DNA of 64,000 nucleotides from Parabacteroides goldsteinii DSM 19448 = WAL 12034. GTDB taxonomy: Bacteria; Bacteroidota; Bacteroidia; Bacteroidales; Tannerellaceae. Both the position numbers and the translations under genes were made by a program. Below, one piece after another: positions 20,512 to 29,093 of this stretch. The stretch is from contig NZ_KQ033912.1 of the NCBI RefSeq assembly GCF_000969835.1, positions 1 through 64,000 of the forward strand, written 5' to 3'. Positions within the stretch are counted from its first letter, which is position 1; each line of letters starts with the position of its first letter. The notes below the pieces were generated by a model. That model was not told the origin of the DNA. It ran no database searches and was given only the letters and a program-made list of their open reading frames with translations.

Positions 20512-22836
20512 TTAGTTGTCGGCAGGCTTTTGGTAAAGCATTGTCTTACCGGGCAATGACAGGGAAGCCGGACAGGCATCTGCCGACACTGCACGTTTGA
20601 AGGCCGGCTTGTCACTCATCACAAAATGCAGGGATATACCGGATTTCACGTCATCGTATGTCAGGTAAGATTTGTTGTATTTCTTGCCGTTTACATACAT
20701 TTCTTTAATGTAGACATTCTCCTTCGACCAGTTCTCGGTCGTCATCTTTATCTCTTTACCGTTGCTCATCGTGATAGATAATGCCTCGACACAAGGGGAA
20801 CCTACATTATATATATTACTGGAAGGAGCGACAGGATAGAAACCGGCACAGTTGAACATGTACCAGGCCGACATCTGCCCGCAGTCGTCATTACCGCTCA
20901 GCGAACCGGGTTCGTTGCCGTAAAAACGGTCTACAATCTCACGTATCCATTTCTGGCATTTCCACGGCTTGCCCAGGTAATTATACAGATAAGCGACATG
21001 ATGGCAAGGCTCGTTGCCGTGCCAGTAACCCCCGATACGTCCCTGGATATCGTGGGCGCCCGGGATATCGTCCGGCAACTCGACAGTAAAGAGTTCGTCC
21101 AGCCGTTTCTCGAACAGTTTCTTTCCCGCCAGGTTGATATATCCCTGTACGTCGTGCGGAACGGTCCAGGTATACTGCATCGTAAAGCCCTCGGTGATAT
21201 CTCCCCAGCCATTTACCGAACCCGGTCCCTGATAAGCGATCGGGGCAAACGGGGTGCGCCAGTTACCCTGGCTGTCTCGGCCACGCATGTATTTGGTTTC
21301 CGGATCAATCAAAGTCTGGTAAGAGAGGGAACGGTTCAGGAAATAGGTATAATCGTCCGTCTTTCCCAAAGTCTGGGCAGCACGGGCAATGCAATAATCG
21401 TCGTAGGCATACTCCAAAGTTTTGGAAACCGACTCGGCTTCTTTGTCGAAAGGAACATAACCGTTACGATCGTAATCCGGCAGACAATCGTAATGCTTAT
21501 TCATTGCGGTTGTTTTCATGGCTTCGTATGCCCGTTCGTAATCAAATCCTTTGACACCTTTAACGATCATATCGGCCAGGACGGATACGGCATGGTAACC
21601 GATCATACACCAGGTTTCGTTGCCATAGAACGACCAGATCGGAAGCATTCGCTCCGTGCTCTTATCGTAATGGGCAAGCATGGAATTGGCGATATCGGCG
21701 TTCACGTCCTGATGCACCAGGTTAAACCAGGGATGCAGGGCGCGATAGGTGTCCCACAAAGAGAAAGTAGTATAATTCGTAAAGCCTTTGGCCTGTTCGA
21801 TATTCTTGTCCAAGCCTCTGAAACGACCGTCGGCATCCTGGAAGATGAACGGATGCAAAGCGGCATGATAAGCAGACGTATAAAAGGTCTCTTTTGTCTT
21901 CCGGTCGGCTGTCACACGGTACTTTTCCAGTTCCTGTTCCCATAAGTCGATACCTTTTTCTTTCAGGCCGTCGAAGGTCATGCCGTCCAGTTCCTGCATA
22001 TTCAGTTGTGCCCCGGCTGTACTGACTGCCGATACGGAAGTTTTTACAATCACTTCTTCCCCCTCTTCCGTAGCAAAGGAAAGGCAAGCCATCAGGTTCT
22101 TTCCCCAGGCTTCGTTCGTGCTTCTGAAACGGGAAGTGTTGTAAATGACCGGCTTCTTATCCTGCATGATGCGGAAATCTTTCAGCTTTTTGGAGAAGAC
22201 GGCGGTGAAATAGACATGGCGTTCCGGTCCCCAGCCTTTCACCAACTTATAGCCGGTCAAGGTCGAATCGTTCTCCATACGGAGATTCGACCATTCACAG
22301 GATTGCCATAAGGTATGATTCAGGTCGATCATAATGAAAGACTTATCCGATTTGGGATAGGTGAAGCGGAACATTCCGCTACGCAGTCCGGCCGTCATTT
22401 CGGCTTTGACACCATAATCCTGCAACAGGACGGCATAGTAATTGGGAGAAGTCCACTCCTGGTCATGGGTATAGCGTGAACGGTAACCTTCATCGGGATT
22501 TTCGCGGGTTCCCGGATCGAGTTTCATTTCGCCGGTGCCGGGGATAAACAGGAAATCACCCAGGTCGGGGATGCCTGTACCGCTCAGGTGCGTCAGACTG
22601 AATCCGAGGATGGAAGTATGGTTGTATTTATAACCGGCTGCCGCATCGTAGTATTTGGAGTCTGTATCCGGACTGATCTGGATACCACCGAACGGGATTT
22701 GTGCACCGGGATAGACATTCCCGTATCCGTCTGTTCCGACCAGGGGTCTGACGTAGTCGGTCAGTTTCTCGTTTTGGGCCATGCCTGTCAGGGCAAAACA
22801 AGACATGGCTAATAATGTATAAACTCGTAGTTTCAT
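20512..22836 (-). CDS. GH92 alpha-mannosidase (third gene of the locus)
   Basis: A 774-residue secreted Ca2+-dependent exo-alpha-mannosidase of family GH92, which trims mannose from N-glycans or mannans. A signal peptide covers about 1-20 (ending GMAQ). The beta-sandwich domain is about 25-270 and the (alpha/alpha)6 barrel about 280-760. Catalytic features are intact: the general-acid Glu609 in HGNEPCHH and the Asp pair in GNDDCGQMSAWY, with SLWDTYRALHP for substrate binding. It is the last gene of the minus-strand operon. A 143-bp gap with two hairpins separates it from the previous GH92 gene. Confidence 0.93.
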   Translation of the reverse strand: MKLRVYTLLAMSCFALTGMAQNEKLTDYVRPLVGTDGYGNVYPGAQIPFGGIQISPDTDSKYYDAAAGYKYNHTSILGFSLTHLSGTGIPDLGDFLFIPGTGEMKLDPGTRENPDEGYRSRYTHDQEWTSPNYYAVLLQDYGVKAEMTAGLRSGMFRFTYPKSDKSFIMIDLNHTLWQSCEWSNLRMENDSTLTGYKLVKGWGPERHVYFTAVFSKKLKDFRIMQDKKPVIYNTSRFRSTNEAWGKNLMACLSFATEEGEEVIVKTSVSAVSTAGAQLNMQELDGMTFDGLKEKGIDLWEQELEKYRVTADRKTKETFYTSAYHAALHPFIFQDADGRFRGLDKNIEQAKGFTNYTTFSLWDTYRALHPWFNLVHQDVNADIANSMLAHYDKSTERMLPIWSFYGNETWCMIGYHAVSVLADMIVKGVKGFDYERAYEAMKTTAMNKHYDCLPDYDRNGYVPFDKEAESVSKTLEYAYDDYCIARAAQTLGKTDDYTYFLNRSLSYQTLIDPETKYMRGRDSQGNWRTPFAPIAYQGPGSVNGWGDITEGFTMQYTWTVPHDVQGYINLAGKKLFEKRLDELFTVELPDDIPGAHDIQGRIGGYWHGNEPCHHVAYLYNYLGKPWKCQKWIREIVDRFYGNEPGSLSGNDDCGQMSAWYMFNCAGFYPVAPSSNIYNVGSPCVEALSITMSNGKEIKMTTENWSKENVYIKEMYVNGKKYNKSYLTYDDVKSGISLHFVMSDKPAFKRAVSADACPASLSLPGKTMLYQKPADN

Positions 22837-22862
22837 ATTTTATCAGATATGAGCTATCTTGT

Positions 22863-22958
22863 CCCCGTGCTTGACACGGGGCCGCAGAAGAACAGGCAGT
22901 ATCAAAAGATACATATAGGATACGGTTTGTGCTTTTGCGATCCCGTGTCGAGCACGGG
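22863..22958. repeat. Pair of inverted hairpins between two GH92 genes
   Basis: CCCCGTG/CACGGGG (22863-22869/22875-22881) and CCCGTG/CACGGG (22942-22947/22953-22958) are hairpins that are reverse complements of each other apart from one loop base. They could stabilise or separate operon mRNA segments. Sequences of this look occur scattered in Bacteroidales genomes (from memory, not checked). Confidence 0.6.
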
Positions 22959-22979
22959 AACGGGATAGTTCAAATATTT

Positions 22980-25268
22980 CTAGTTTTTTATCTCTTTAGA
23001 GAATGAATAAGGTGCATCCTTTTCCTCTGTGCCACGGGTTTTGTTGGGGGTGGCGGACATGGTGCAGTTGATCGTCATACCACGCAACAGGTCTTCGTGT
23101 GTCAGGTAGTTGCGGGTGTAATTCTTGCCGTTTACCTTCATGGTCGAGATGTAACGGTTCGCTGCATCATTGTTATTGGCATTGATCACTACCTTCTTGC
23201 CGTTTTCCAGATTCAGCGTCACGCTTTTGAATAATGGAGAGCCTAGGATATACTGGTCAGTTCCCGGGCAGACCGGATAGAAGCCGAGTGCAGAGAACAC
23301 ATACCAGGCAGAAGTCTGTCCGTTATCCTCGTCACCGCAATAGCCGTCGGGAGTGGCGAAGTACAGCTTGTCCATCACTTCGCGTACCCAATACTGCGCT
23401 TTCCAGGGTTCACCGGAGTAGTTATAGAGATAGATCATATGCTGAATCGGTTGGTTACCGTGAGCATAATTACCCATATTCATGATCTGCATTTCGCGTA
23501 TCTCATGGATTACACCACCATAATAACTGTCATCGAACAAAGGCGGCACATTGAATACGGAATCCATCATTGCGTTGAAACCGGACTTCCCTCCCATCAG
23601 GTCGATCAATCCCTGTGGGTCATGGAAGACAGACCAGGTATAATGCCAGCTATTTCCTTCCGTAAAGGCATCCCCCCATTTCAGCGGGTTGAACGGAGAC
23701 TGGAATGTACCGTCTTCATTACGACCACGCATCAGCTTGGTTTCCTTATCGAACAGGTTCTTATAGTTCATGGCATGTTTGGCAAAAACGGCTATTTCCG
23801 ATTCCGGTTTACCCAATGCTTTTCCCAGTTTATAGATGGCCCAGTCATCGTAAGCATATTCTAATGTACGGGCGGCACTTTCGTTGATCTTCACATCATA
23901 AGGCACGTACCCCAACTTATTATAATAGTCGTAACCCAGACGGCCAGTCGATTTCACCTTCGGATGAACATTGTTCGCTCCGTGTACGACAGCCTCCCAA
24001 AGGGTTTCTATATCGTAACCGCGCAAACCTTTCAGATAAGCATCGGCAACAACCGAAGCCGAATTATTCCCTACCATACAGCCACGATGACCGGGACTCG
24101 CCCATTCCGGCAGGAATCCGCTTTCCTTATACGTATTCACCAAACCTTCCTGCATCTTCACATTCATCGACGGATACACCAGGTTCAAGAACGGGAACAG
24201 GCAACGGAAAGTATCCCAGAAACCGGTATCGGTAAACATATAACCCGGCAATACTTCCCCGTTGTACGGACTATAGTGCACGATATTCCCATTGGCATCC
24301 ACTTCGTAGAAGCTACGCGGGAAAAGGACGGAACGATACAGACAGGAATAGAAAGTACGCAGTTTGTCTACATTATCGTCATTCACCCGGATACGTCCCA
24401 ACACTTCGTTCCAAGTCTTACGACCGGCATCCGCTATTTCATCAAAAGACCGTCCGCCCAACTCTTTCAGATTCAACTCAGCCTGTTCGGGACTGATAAA
24501 AGAAGAAGCGACACGGGCATGCACAACTTCCCCGCGACGGGTTGAGAAACCGATGATGGCACCGGTATGGTTTTCCTGTGCTTCCGTTTCACCCTTGCGG
24601 ATTTCGCTGTCACCGACCGTTGCCTTATAAGTAAAAGGCTTATCGAACACGACAACAAAGTAGTTCTTGAAATTCTCGGGAACACCTCCGCTGTTACGGG
24701 TGGTATAACCGATGATCTTATTTTCCTCGGGAATAATCTTGATATAAGAACCACGGTCGAAAGCATCGACAATCACATACGACTTATCCGTTTCGGGAAA
24801 AGTAAAACGGAACATGGCGGCACGTTCTGTCGGCGTGATTTCCGTTACCACATCATGATCGGCCAGGTAAACACGGTAATAATTCGGTTTGGCCACTTCC
24901 GCCTTATGGGAAAACCAGCTGGCACGCTTATCCTGATCGAACACCACCTTACCGGTTATCGGCATGATGGCAAACTGACCGTAATCGTTTATCCAGGGAC
25001 TGGGCTGGTGTGTCTGCTTGAAACCCCGTATCTTGTCGGCATCATAGGTATAGGCCCAGCCGTCTCCCATCTTTCCGGTTTGAGGCATCCAGAAATTCAT
25101 ACCCCACGGCATTGCAATCGCCGGATAGGTATTTCCTGTGGACAAGGATATTTTCGACTGGGAGCCGACCAGGGGATTCACGTAATCCACCAGTTCGGTC
25201 TTATCCGCAGCCTTCATCGTGAAAAGACTGCTGCAAAAGGCAATAGCCAGAATAAATAACTTCTTCAT
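22980..25268 (-). CDS. GH92 glycosidase with Gln in place of the general acid
   Basis: A 762-residue secreted GH92 protein with signal peptide (about 1-20, ending MKAAD), beta-sandwich and (alpha/alpha)6 barrel. The catalytic-base region is kept (GDEDNGQTSAWY, with a changed third residue), but the general-acid motif reads HGNQPIQH with Gln606 where both neighbouring GH92 proteins have Glu. In characterised GH92 enzymes a Glu to Gln change at this place goes with activity on mannose-1-phosphodiesters, whose leaving group needs no protonation. The predicted substrate is therefore phosphomannan-type mannosyl phosphate rather than a simple mannoside (inference). Confidence 0.88.
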   Translation of the reverse strand: MKKLFILAIAFCSSLFTMKAADKTELVDYVNPLVGSQSKISLSTGNTYPAIAMPWGMNFWMPQTGKMGDGWAYTYDADKIRGFKQTHQPSPWINDYGQFAIMPITGKVVFDQDKRASWFSHKAEVAKPNYYRVYLADHDVVTEITPTERAAMFRFTFPETDKSYVIVDAFDRGSYIKIIPEENKIIGYTTRNSGGVPENFKNYFVVVFDKPFTYKATVGDSEIRKGETEAQENHTGAIIGFSTRRGEVVHARVASSFISPEQAELNLKELGGRSFDEIADAGRKTWNEVLGRIRVNDDNVDKLRTFYSCLYRSVLFPRSFYEVDANGNIVHYSPYNGEVLPGYMFTDTGFWDTFRCLFPFLNLVYPSMNVKMQEGLVNTYKESGFLPEWASPGHRGCMVGNNSASVVADAYLKGLRGYDIETLWEAVVHGANNVHPKVKSTGRLGYDYYNKLGYVPYDVKINESAARTLEYAYDDWAIYKLGKALGKPESEIAVFAKHAMNYKNLFDKETKLMRGRNEDGTFQSPFNPLKWGDAFTEGNSWHYTWSVFHDPQGLIDLMGGKSGFNAMMDSVFNVPPLFDDSYYGGVIHEIREMQIMNMGNYAHGNQPIQHMIYLYNYSGEPWKAQYWVREVMDKLYFATPDGYCGDEDNGQTSAWYVFSALGFYPVCPGTDQYILGSPLFKSVTLNLENGKKVVINANNNDAANRYISTMKVNGKNYTRNYLTHEDLLRGMTINCTMSATPNKTRGTEEKDAPYSFSKEIKN

Positions 25269-25285
25269 GGAATATAGAATAATGA

Positions 25286-27622
25286 TTAGTTAGCAGATAA
25301 CGAATAGGGTTTGTCGTCCCCGGTAAATACACGCTTCTTATTCGGTGAAGAGGTCATTTCAAAAGTCAGCTCTCCCCCATTCATAATATCTTGTTGCGTG
25401 ATATAGGCTTTTGTATACGGTTTGCCGTTCAGACGGACAGATTTGACATAGCGGTTCTTGTCGCTGACCTTATCCGCCCTGACTTCAAAAGTCTTCCCGT
25501 TTTCAAGCGATACCTTCATATAAGGCAGGTAGGGAGCACCCAACACATATTGGTCGGTTCCCGGACAAACGGGATAGAATCCCATAGCCGACAGGATATA
25601 CCAGGCCGACATCTGGCCGCAATCGTCGTTACCGCACAGGCCGTCGATATTATTACGGTACATCTTGTTCATGATTTCACGCTGCCAGTATTGGGTTTTC
25701 CAAGGTTGGGTAGTCCAGACATACAGGAACGGGATATGGTGGCTCGGTTCGTTGCCATGCACATAGCCGCCTAAAAGTCCTTCTTTGGTAACATCTTCCG
25801 TTTCGGCAAAGAACTCGTCCGGCAGATGCATCGTGAACAGCGAGTCGAGTTTGGAAATGAAAGACTTGTCGCCTCCCATCAATTGAATCATATTGTTTAC
25901 GTCCTGAGGGACATAGAAAGAATAGTTCAGGGCATTTCCTTCGATAAACCCTTCACCATGCGTACTCAACAGACTGAAGTTTTCTTTCCAGCGTCCGTCC
26001 GAATAACGGGGACGGGCGTAACCGATACTTGTGTCGAACACATTGATATAGTTGGCCGCCCGTTTTTTATATTGGTTTGCCACCCGGTCGTTTCCTGCCA
26101 GACGGGCGGTATTATAAATCGTCCAGTCATCGTAAGCATATTCCAGCGTTAAGGAACCGGCACTTCCGTTATGATCGAGTGCAACATATCCTTTTTCCAT
26201 ATATTCCTTCGTTCCGTCATAATAAGGAATGGTAGAACTGCTGACCATCGCTTGCAGGACTTCCTCCTTATCCAGTGGTAATCCTTTTGCCACGGCATCC
26301 GCCAGTACGGATACGGAATGATAACCGATCATACACCAGTTTTCATTTGCCATATGGCTCCATACCGGTAACGCTTTATGTACGCTTTGTTCGCAGTGTT
26401 TCAGCATGGAGCGGGCAATATCGGTATTTACCTGGCGGTTGATGATATTGAATAACGGATGCAAGGCACGGTAAGTATCCCAGACAGAGAAGACCGTATA
26501 GTTTGTAAAATCGTCGGCCTTGTGAATATTTCCGTCCAAACCGCGGTACTGCCCGTCGACATCGGTATAGACACACGGATTAATCATGGTATGATACAAA
26601 GAGGTATAAAGCATAGACAGCTGGTCGTTGTTACCTTTTGCCTCTATGCTGGAAAGTTCCTTGTTCCAGGTATCCGAAGCCTTTGCCGCCAATTGGTCAA
26701 AGCTGTAACCGGATGCTTCCGCACGAAGATTCTTCAGGGCACCGTCGGTACTCACACCGGAAAGGGCTACCTTGACTTCTAATTCTTTGGAGGTTGCCGG
26801 ATCGAAATCGAAATAGGCTACGATCTTCCGTCCGCCGATATCCGGGAAATTCTCTTTCATATTGAATTTGCCGTAACCGCCACGGTAATTCACTTTCGCC
26901 TTTTCCTCGCAACCATAATGAATGACAGGTTTGGAGAAAGACATCGCAAAATAGGTGTAATTGGTCCGTGCCCATCCGTTTGTTATGCGATAACCGGTAA
27001 CCAACGTATCATTCTCTACGCGGATATTTGTCCACAGGACTTTTCCGTCGTAATTGTAAATACCATGAATCATATCGAGAATAATACGCTGGTTTCCGCC
27101 ATCGCCGGAAAAAGTATATTTATGAACTCCCACCCGTTTGGTGGTCGTCAGTTGCGCTTTTACGCCATAATCGGACAACATGACTTCGTAATAGCCGGGA
27201 CGGGATATCTCCGTGTCGTGCGAGAAACGGGAACGGTAACCGCCATCCGGATCGGTCGCTGTTCCGGGATTCAGTTTCAGGCAGCCGGTGGCCGGCATGA
27301 TCAGTATGTCCCCCAGGTCGGAATGACCGGTTCCGCTGAAATGCGTATGACTGAAACCGACGATACTGCTGTCCTTATGCTGGTATCCGGCACAATATTC
27401 ATAGGAACGGGGTTGATACTTGCCATCGACATTATGCGGGATCGTGTCGGTATCCGGACTTAGCTGCACCAGTCCGAACGGCACGCAAGCCCCCGGAAAC
27501 GTATGCCCCATCCCGTTTGTTCCGATGATCGGATTGACAAAGGATACTTTCTCCTGTGCCCACAGCGTTCCACCTGCCAGCGCAGCAGACAGAAATAAGG
27601 CTAAACATCTTACAGATTTCAT
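25286..27622 (-). CDS. GH92 alpha-mannosidase (first GH92 of the locus)
   Basis: A 778-residue secreted GH92 enzyme. Signal peptide about 1-22 (ending GTLWAQ), beta-sandwich about 25-270, (alpha/alpha)6 barrel about 290-770. General acid Glu625 lies in HGNEPSHH and the Asp pair in GNDDCGQMSAWY. By the HGNEPSHH form it resembles the well-studied alpha-1,2-mannosidases of gut Bacteroides, but linkage specificity cannot be fixed from sequence. The start follows the metallopeptidase-like gene by 17 bp, and the next GH92 gene starts 17 bp after its stop, so the genes are tightly co-transcribed. Confidence 0.93.
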   Translation of the reverse strand: MKSVRCLALFLSAALAGGTLWAQEKVSFVNPIIGTNGMGHTFPGACVPFGLVQLSPDTDTIPHNVDGKYQPRSYEYCAGYQHKDSSIVGFSHTHFSGTGHSDLGDILIMPATGCLKLNPGTATDPDGGYRSRFSHDTEISRPGYYEVMLSDYGVKAQLTTTKRVGVHKYTFSGDGGNQRIILDMIHGIYNYDGKVLWTNIRVENDTLVTGYRITNGWARTNYTYFAMSFSKPVIHYGCEEKAKVNYRGGYGKFNMKENFPDIGGRKIVAYFDFDPATSKELEVKVALSGVSTDGALKNLRAEASGYSFDQLAAKASDTWNKELSSIEAKGNNDQLSMLYTSLYHTMINPCVYTDVDGQYRGLDGNIHKADDFTNYTVFSVWDTYRALHPLFNIINRQVNTDIARSMLKHCEQSVHKALPVWSHMANENWCMIGYHSVSVLADAVAKGLPLDKEEVLQAMVSSSTIPYYDGTKEYMEKGYVALDHNGSAGSLTLEYAYDDWTIYNTARLAGNDRVANQYKKRAANYINVFDTSIGYARPRYSDGRWKENFSLLSTHGEGFIEGNALNYSFYVPQDVNNMIQLMGGDKSFISKLDSLFTMHLPDEFFAETEDVTKEGLLGGYVHGNEPSHHIPFLYVWTTQPWKTQYWQREIMNKMYRNNIDGLCGNDDCGQMSAWYILSAMGFYPVCPGTDQYVLGAPYLPYMKVSLENGKTFEVRADKVSDKNRYVKSVRLNGKPYTKAYITQQDIMNGGELTFEMTSSPNKKRVFTGDDKPYSLSAN

Positions 27623-27639
27623 AGGTATGTAGTATTTAT

Positions 27640-28764
27640 TTATTCTTTTGTCAGAAACGCCTGGTATTCATTCCACATGCTTTCAATACCGGATTCTTCG
27701 CCGAAAATACACTTGATCGCCTTGTCGAAACTCCATACATCCAGGTCGCGGACGGTCAGATGGAATTTACGTATGGCATCCGGGTCTTTTGTTTTCAGCC
27801 ACTGGATAAAGAAACCGGTCGTACGGTAACCATCCATCCAGTTACCCCCCGGCTTACGGGTACTCATATCGAAAAACCCGGACTCTGCCCGCACGGCATC
27901 CGCCATTCCTTCTATACAGGCCCAAAATTCTTTATTCGTCGAGTATGAACCAATCCCTTTCGGTTCGAACTGGTACGCATGGACCAGCTCATGATATAAG
28001 ACACCGCGTGTTTCAAAGTCGAGCTTGTAAAGCGATTCGTTCGCCGACTTCTCGATATGGCGGGTACTGTATTCGATATAAATAGCCGGAGGATTCCCGG
28101 ATTTGGCAGAAACGCCATCATAATCCTTCAATGTATAATGAATGGTCTGAACATCATTCATAGTATCTTTTGCCGTATAGAAAAGGATTTCCGCCACTTT
28201 GCGGGCGTGGTATTTCAGGTAGGTATCCGGGTCTTGTACAAGGTCTGCATAAATAACTGCACCTTTTGTTTCCGGAGCCAGTACTTCAAAGTCTACTGCG
28301 GGATATCTGAAATCTTCCCAGTCTGTAACCAGGTTCTTTTCGGAAAACAAGACATCACCGATCACCAGCGTATCGCTGCCTGCCGTTTCGGCTTCCAGCA
28401 TATATTGTTTATAATTGGAAGGATTGGTTATCGGACAAAGGATTTCCTGGTAACGTGAACAGAAGCGCTGGTCATTCCGTTCGTCTACCACCACCCAGTT
28501 CTTTCCGTCGTAGGAGCCTTTCAGTACCCAGCTTGCCGGGTCATGTACAGGTGATTCGCCTGATGAATAGATTTTATAACTTTGGATAGGAATACTGTAT
28601 TGAGGATCAAAAACAATCCGATTCAGTTTCCGGGTTCCTGTATAACAAGTTGTCGGGTCCCCATCCGACAATTCAGGTACATTCACCGAAACATTTTCCC
28701 GACATGCTGAAAGCAAAAAACTACCAACTACAATTACAAATATATTAATGCAACACAACTTCAT
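27640..28764 (-). CDS. Basic-secretory-protein-like metallopeptidase lipoprotein
   Basis: A 374-residue lipoprotein. The signal sequence ends in the lipobox LLSAC (Cys about 21). Residues 25-150 look like a discoidin/F5-8 type carbohydrate-binding beta-sandwich (SYDGKNWVVVDER). Residues 170-360 match the basic secretory protein family of putative metallopeptidases, with the zinc-binding HELVHAYQ at His258-His262 and the downstream FWACIEGMADAVR block. It is the first gene of the GH92 operon and may act on the protein part of glycoproteins whose glycans the GH92 enzymes trim (inference). No perfect promoter box is found upstream, only ATACTTTGG-like sequence. Confidence 0.85.
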   Translation of the reverse strand: MKLCCINIFVIVVGSFLLSACRENVSVNVPELSDGDPTTCYTGTRKLNRIVFDPQYSIPIQSYKIYSSGESPVHDPASWVLKGSYDGKNWVVVDERNDQRFCSRYQEILCPITNPSNYKQYMLEAETAGSDTLVIGDVLFSEKNLVTDWEDFRYPAVDFEVLAPETKGAVIYADLVQDPDTYLKYHARKVAEILFYTAKDTMNDVQTIHYTLKDYDGVSAKSGNPPAIYIEYSTRHIEKSANESLYKLDFETRGVLYHELVHAYQFEPKGIGSYSTNKEFWACIEGMADAVRAESGFFDMSTRKPGGNWMDGYRTTGFFIQWLKTKDPDAIRKFHLTVRDLDVWSFDKAIKCIFGEESGIESMWNEYQAFLTKE

Positions 28765-28964
28765 AAAATTAAAACAATAAAGTATTCACTATCCAAAGTA
28801 TAAAACAACTCCCTGATACACTCCCGCCTCAAATGCCAATCAAGCGAAGTGTTTCTATTCATTGCTCAAATCATTCTGTATTCATATTAAAAAGCATTAT
28901 CGGGTTTCACAAATCTGAATGCAATATTACCGGATTGTTCTTTTCCCGCATTACTACTGGAATA

Positions 28965-29013
28965 CCAAAAGAGTGTCACAATATGCACCCGGCACATTAT
29001 GACACTCTTTTGG
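28965..29013. repeat. Long hairpin between the hybrid sensor gene and its neighbour
   Basis: Two 22-nt arms (28965-28986 and 28992-29013) pair with only two wobble positions around a 5-nt loop. The core is AGAGTGTCA/TGACACTCT. There is no T tract on either side, so it is more likely an operator or mRNA-stabilising structure than a plain terminator. The remaining 28765-29093 sequence holds a direct repeat CCGGAAGTTTTAC (near 29060 and 29102) and no gene. Confidence 0.65.
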
Positions 29014-29093
29014 CAAATCAGGACACTCACGGGATAATGGTTGAAATCAGTACTTTCCACCGGAAGTTTTACATATTCCTGTCGGAATCGCTT

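Noticed and set aside
20998..21945. A 315-codon frame opposite the GH92 gene
   Set aside because: The GH92 frame has clear domain motifs. The reverse frame has no features and results from biased codon use.
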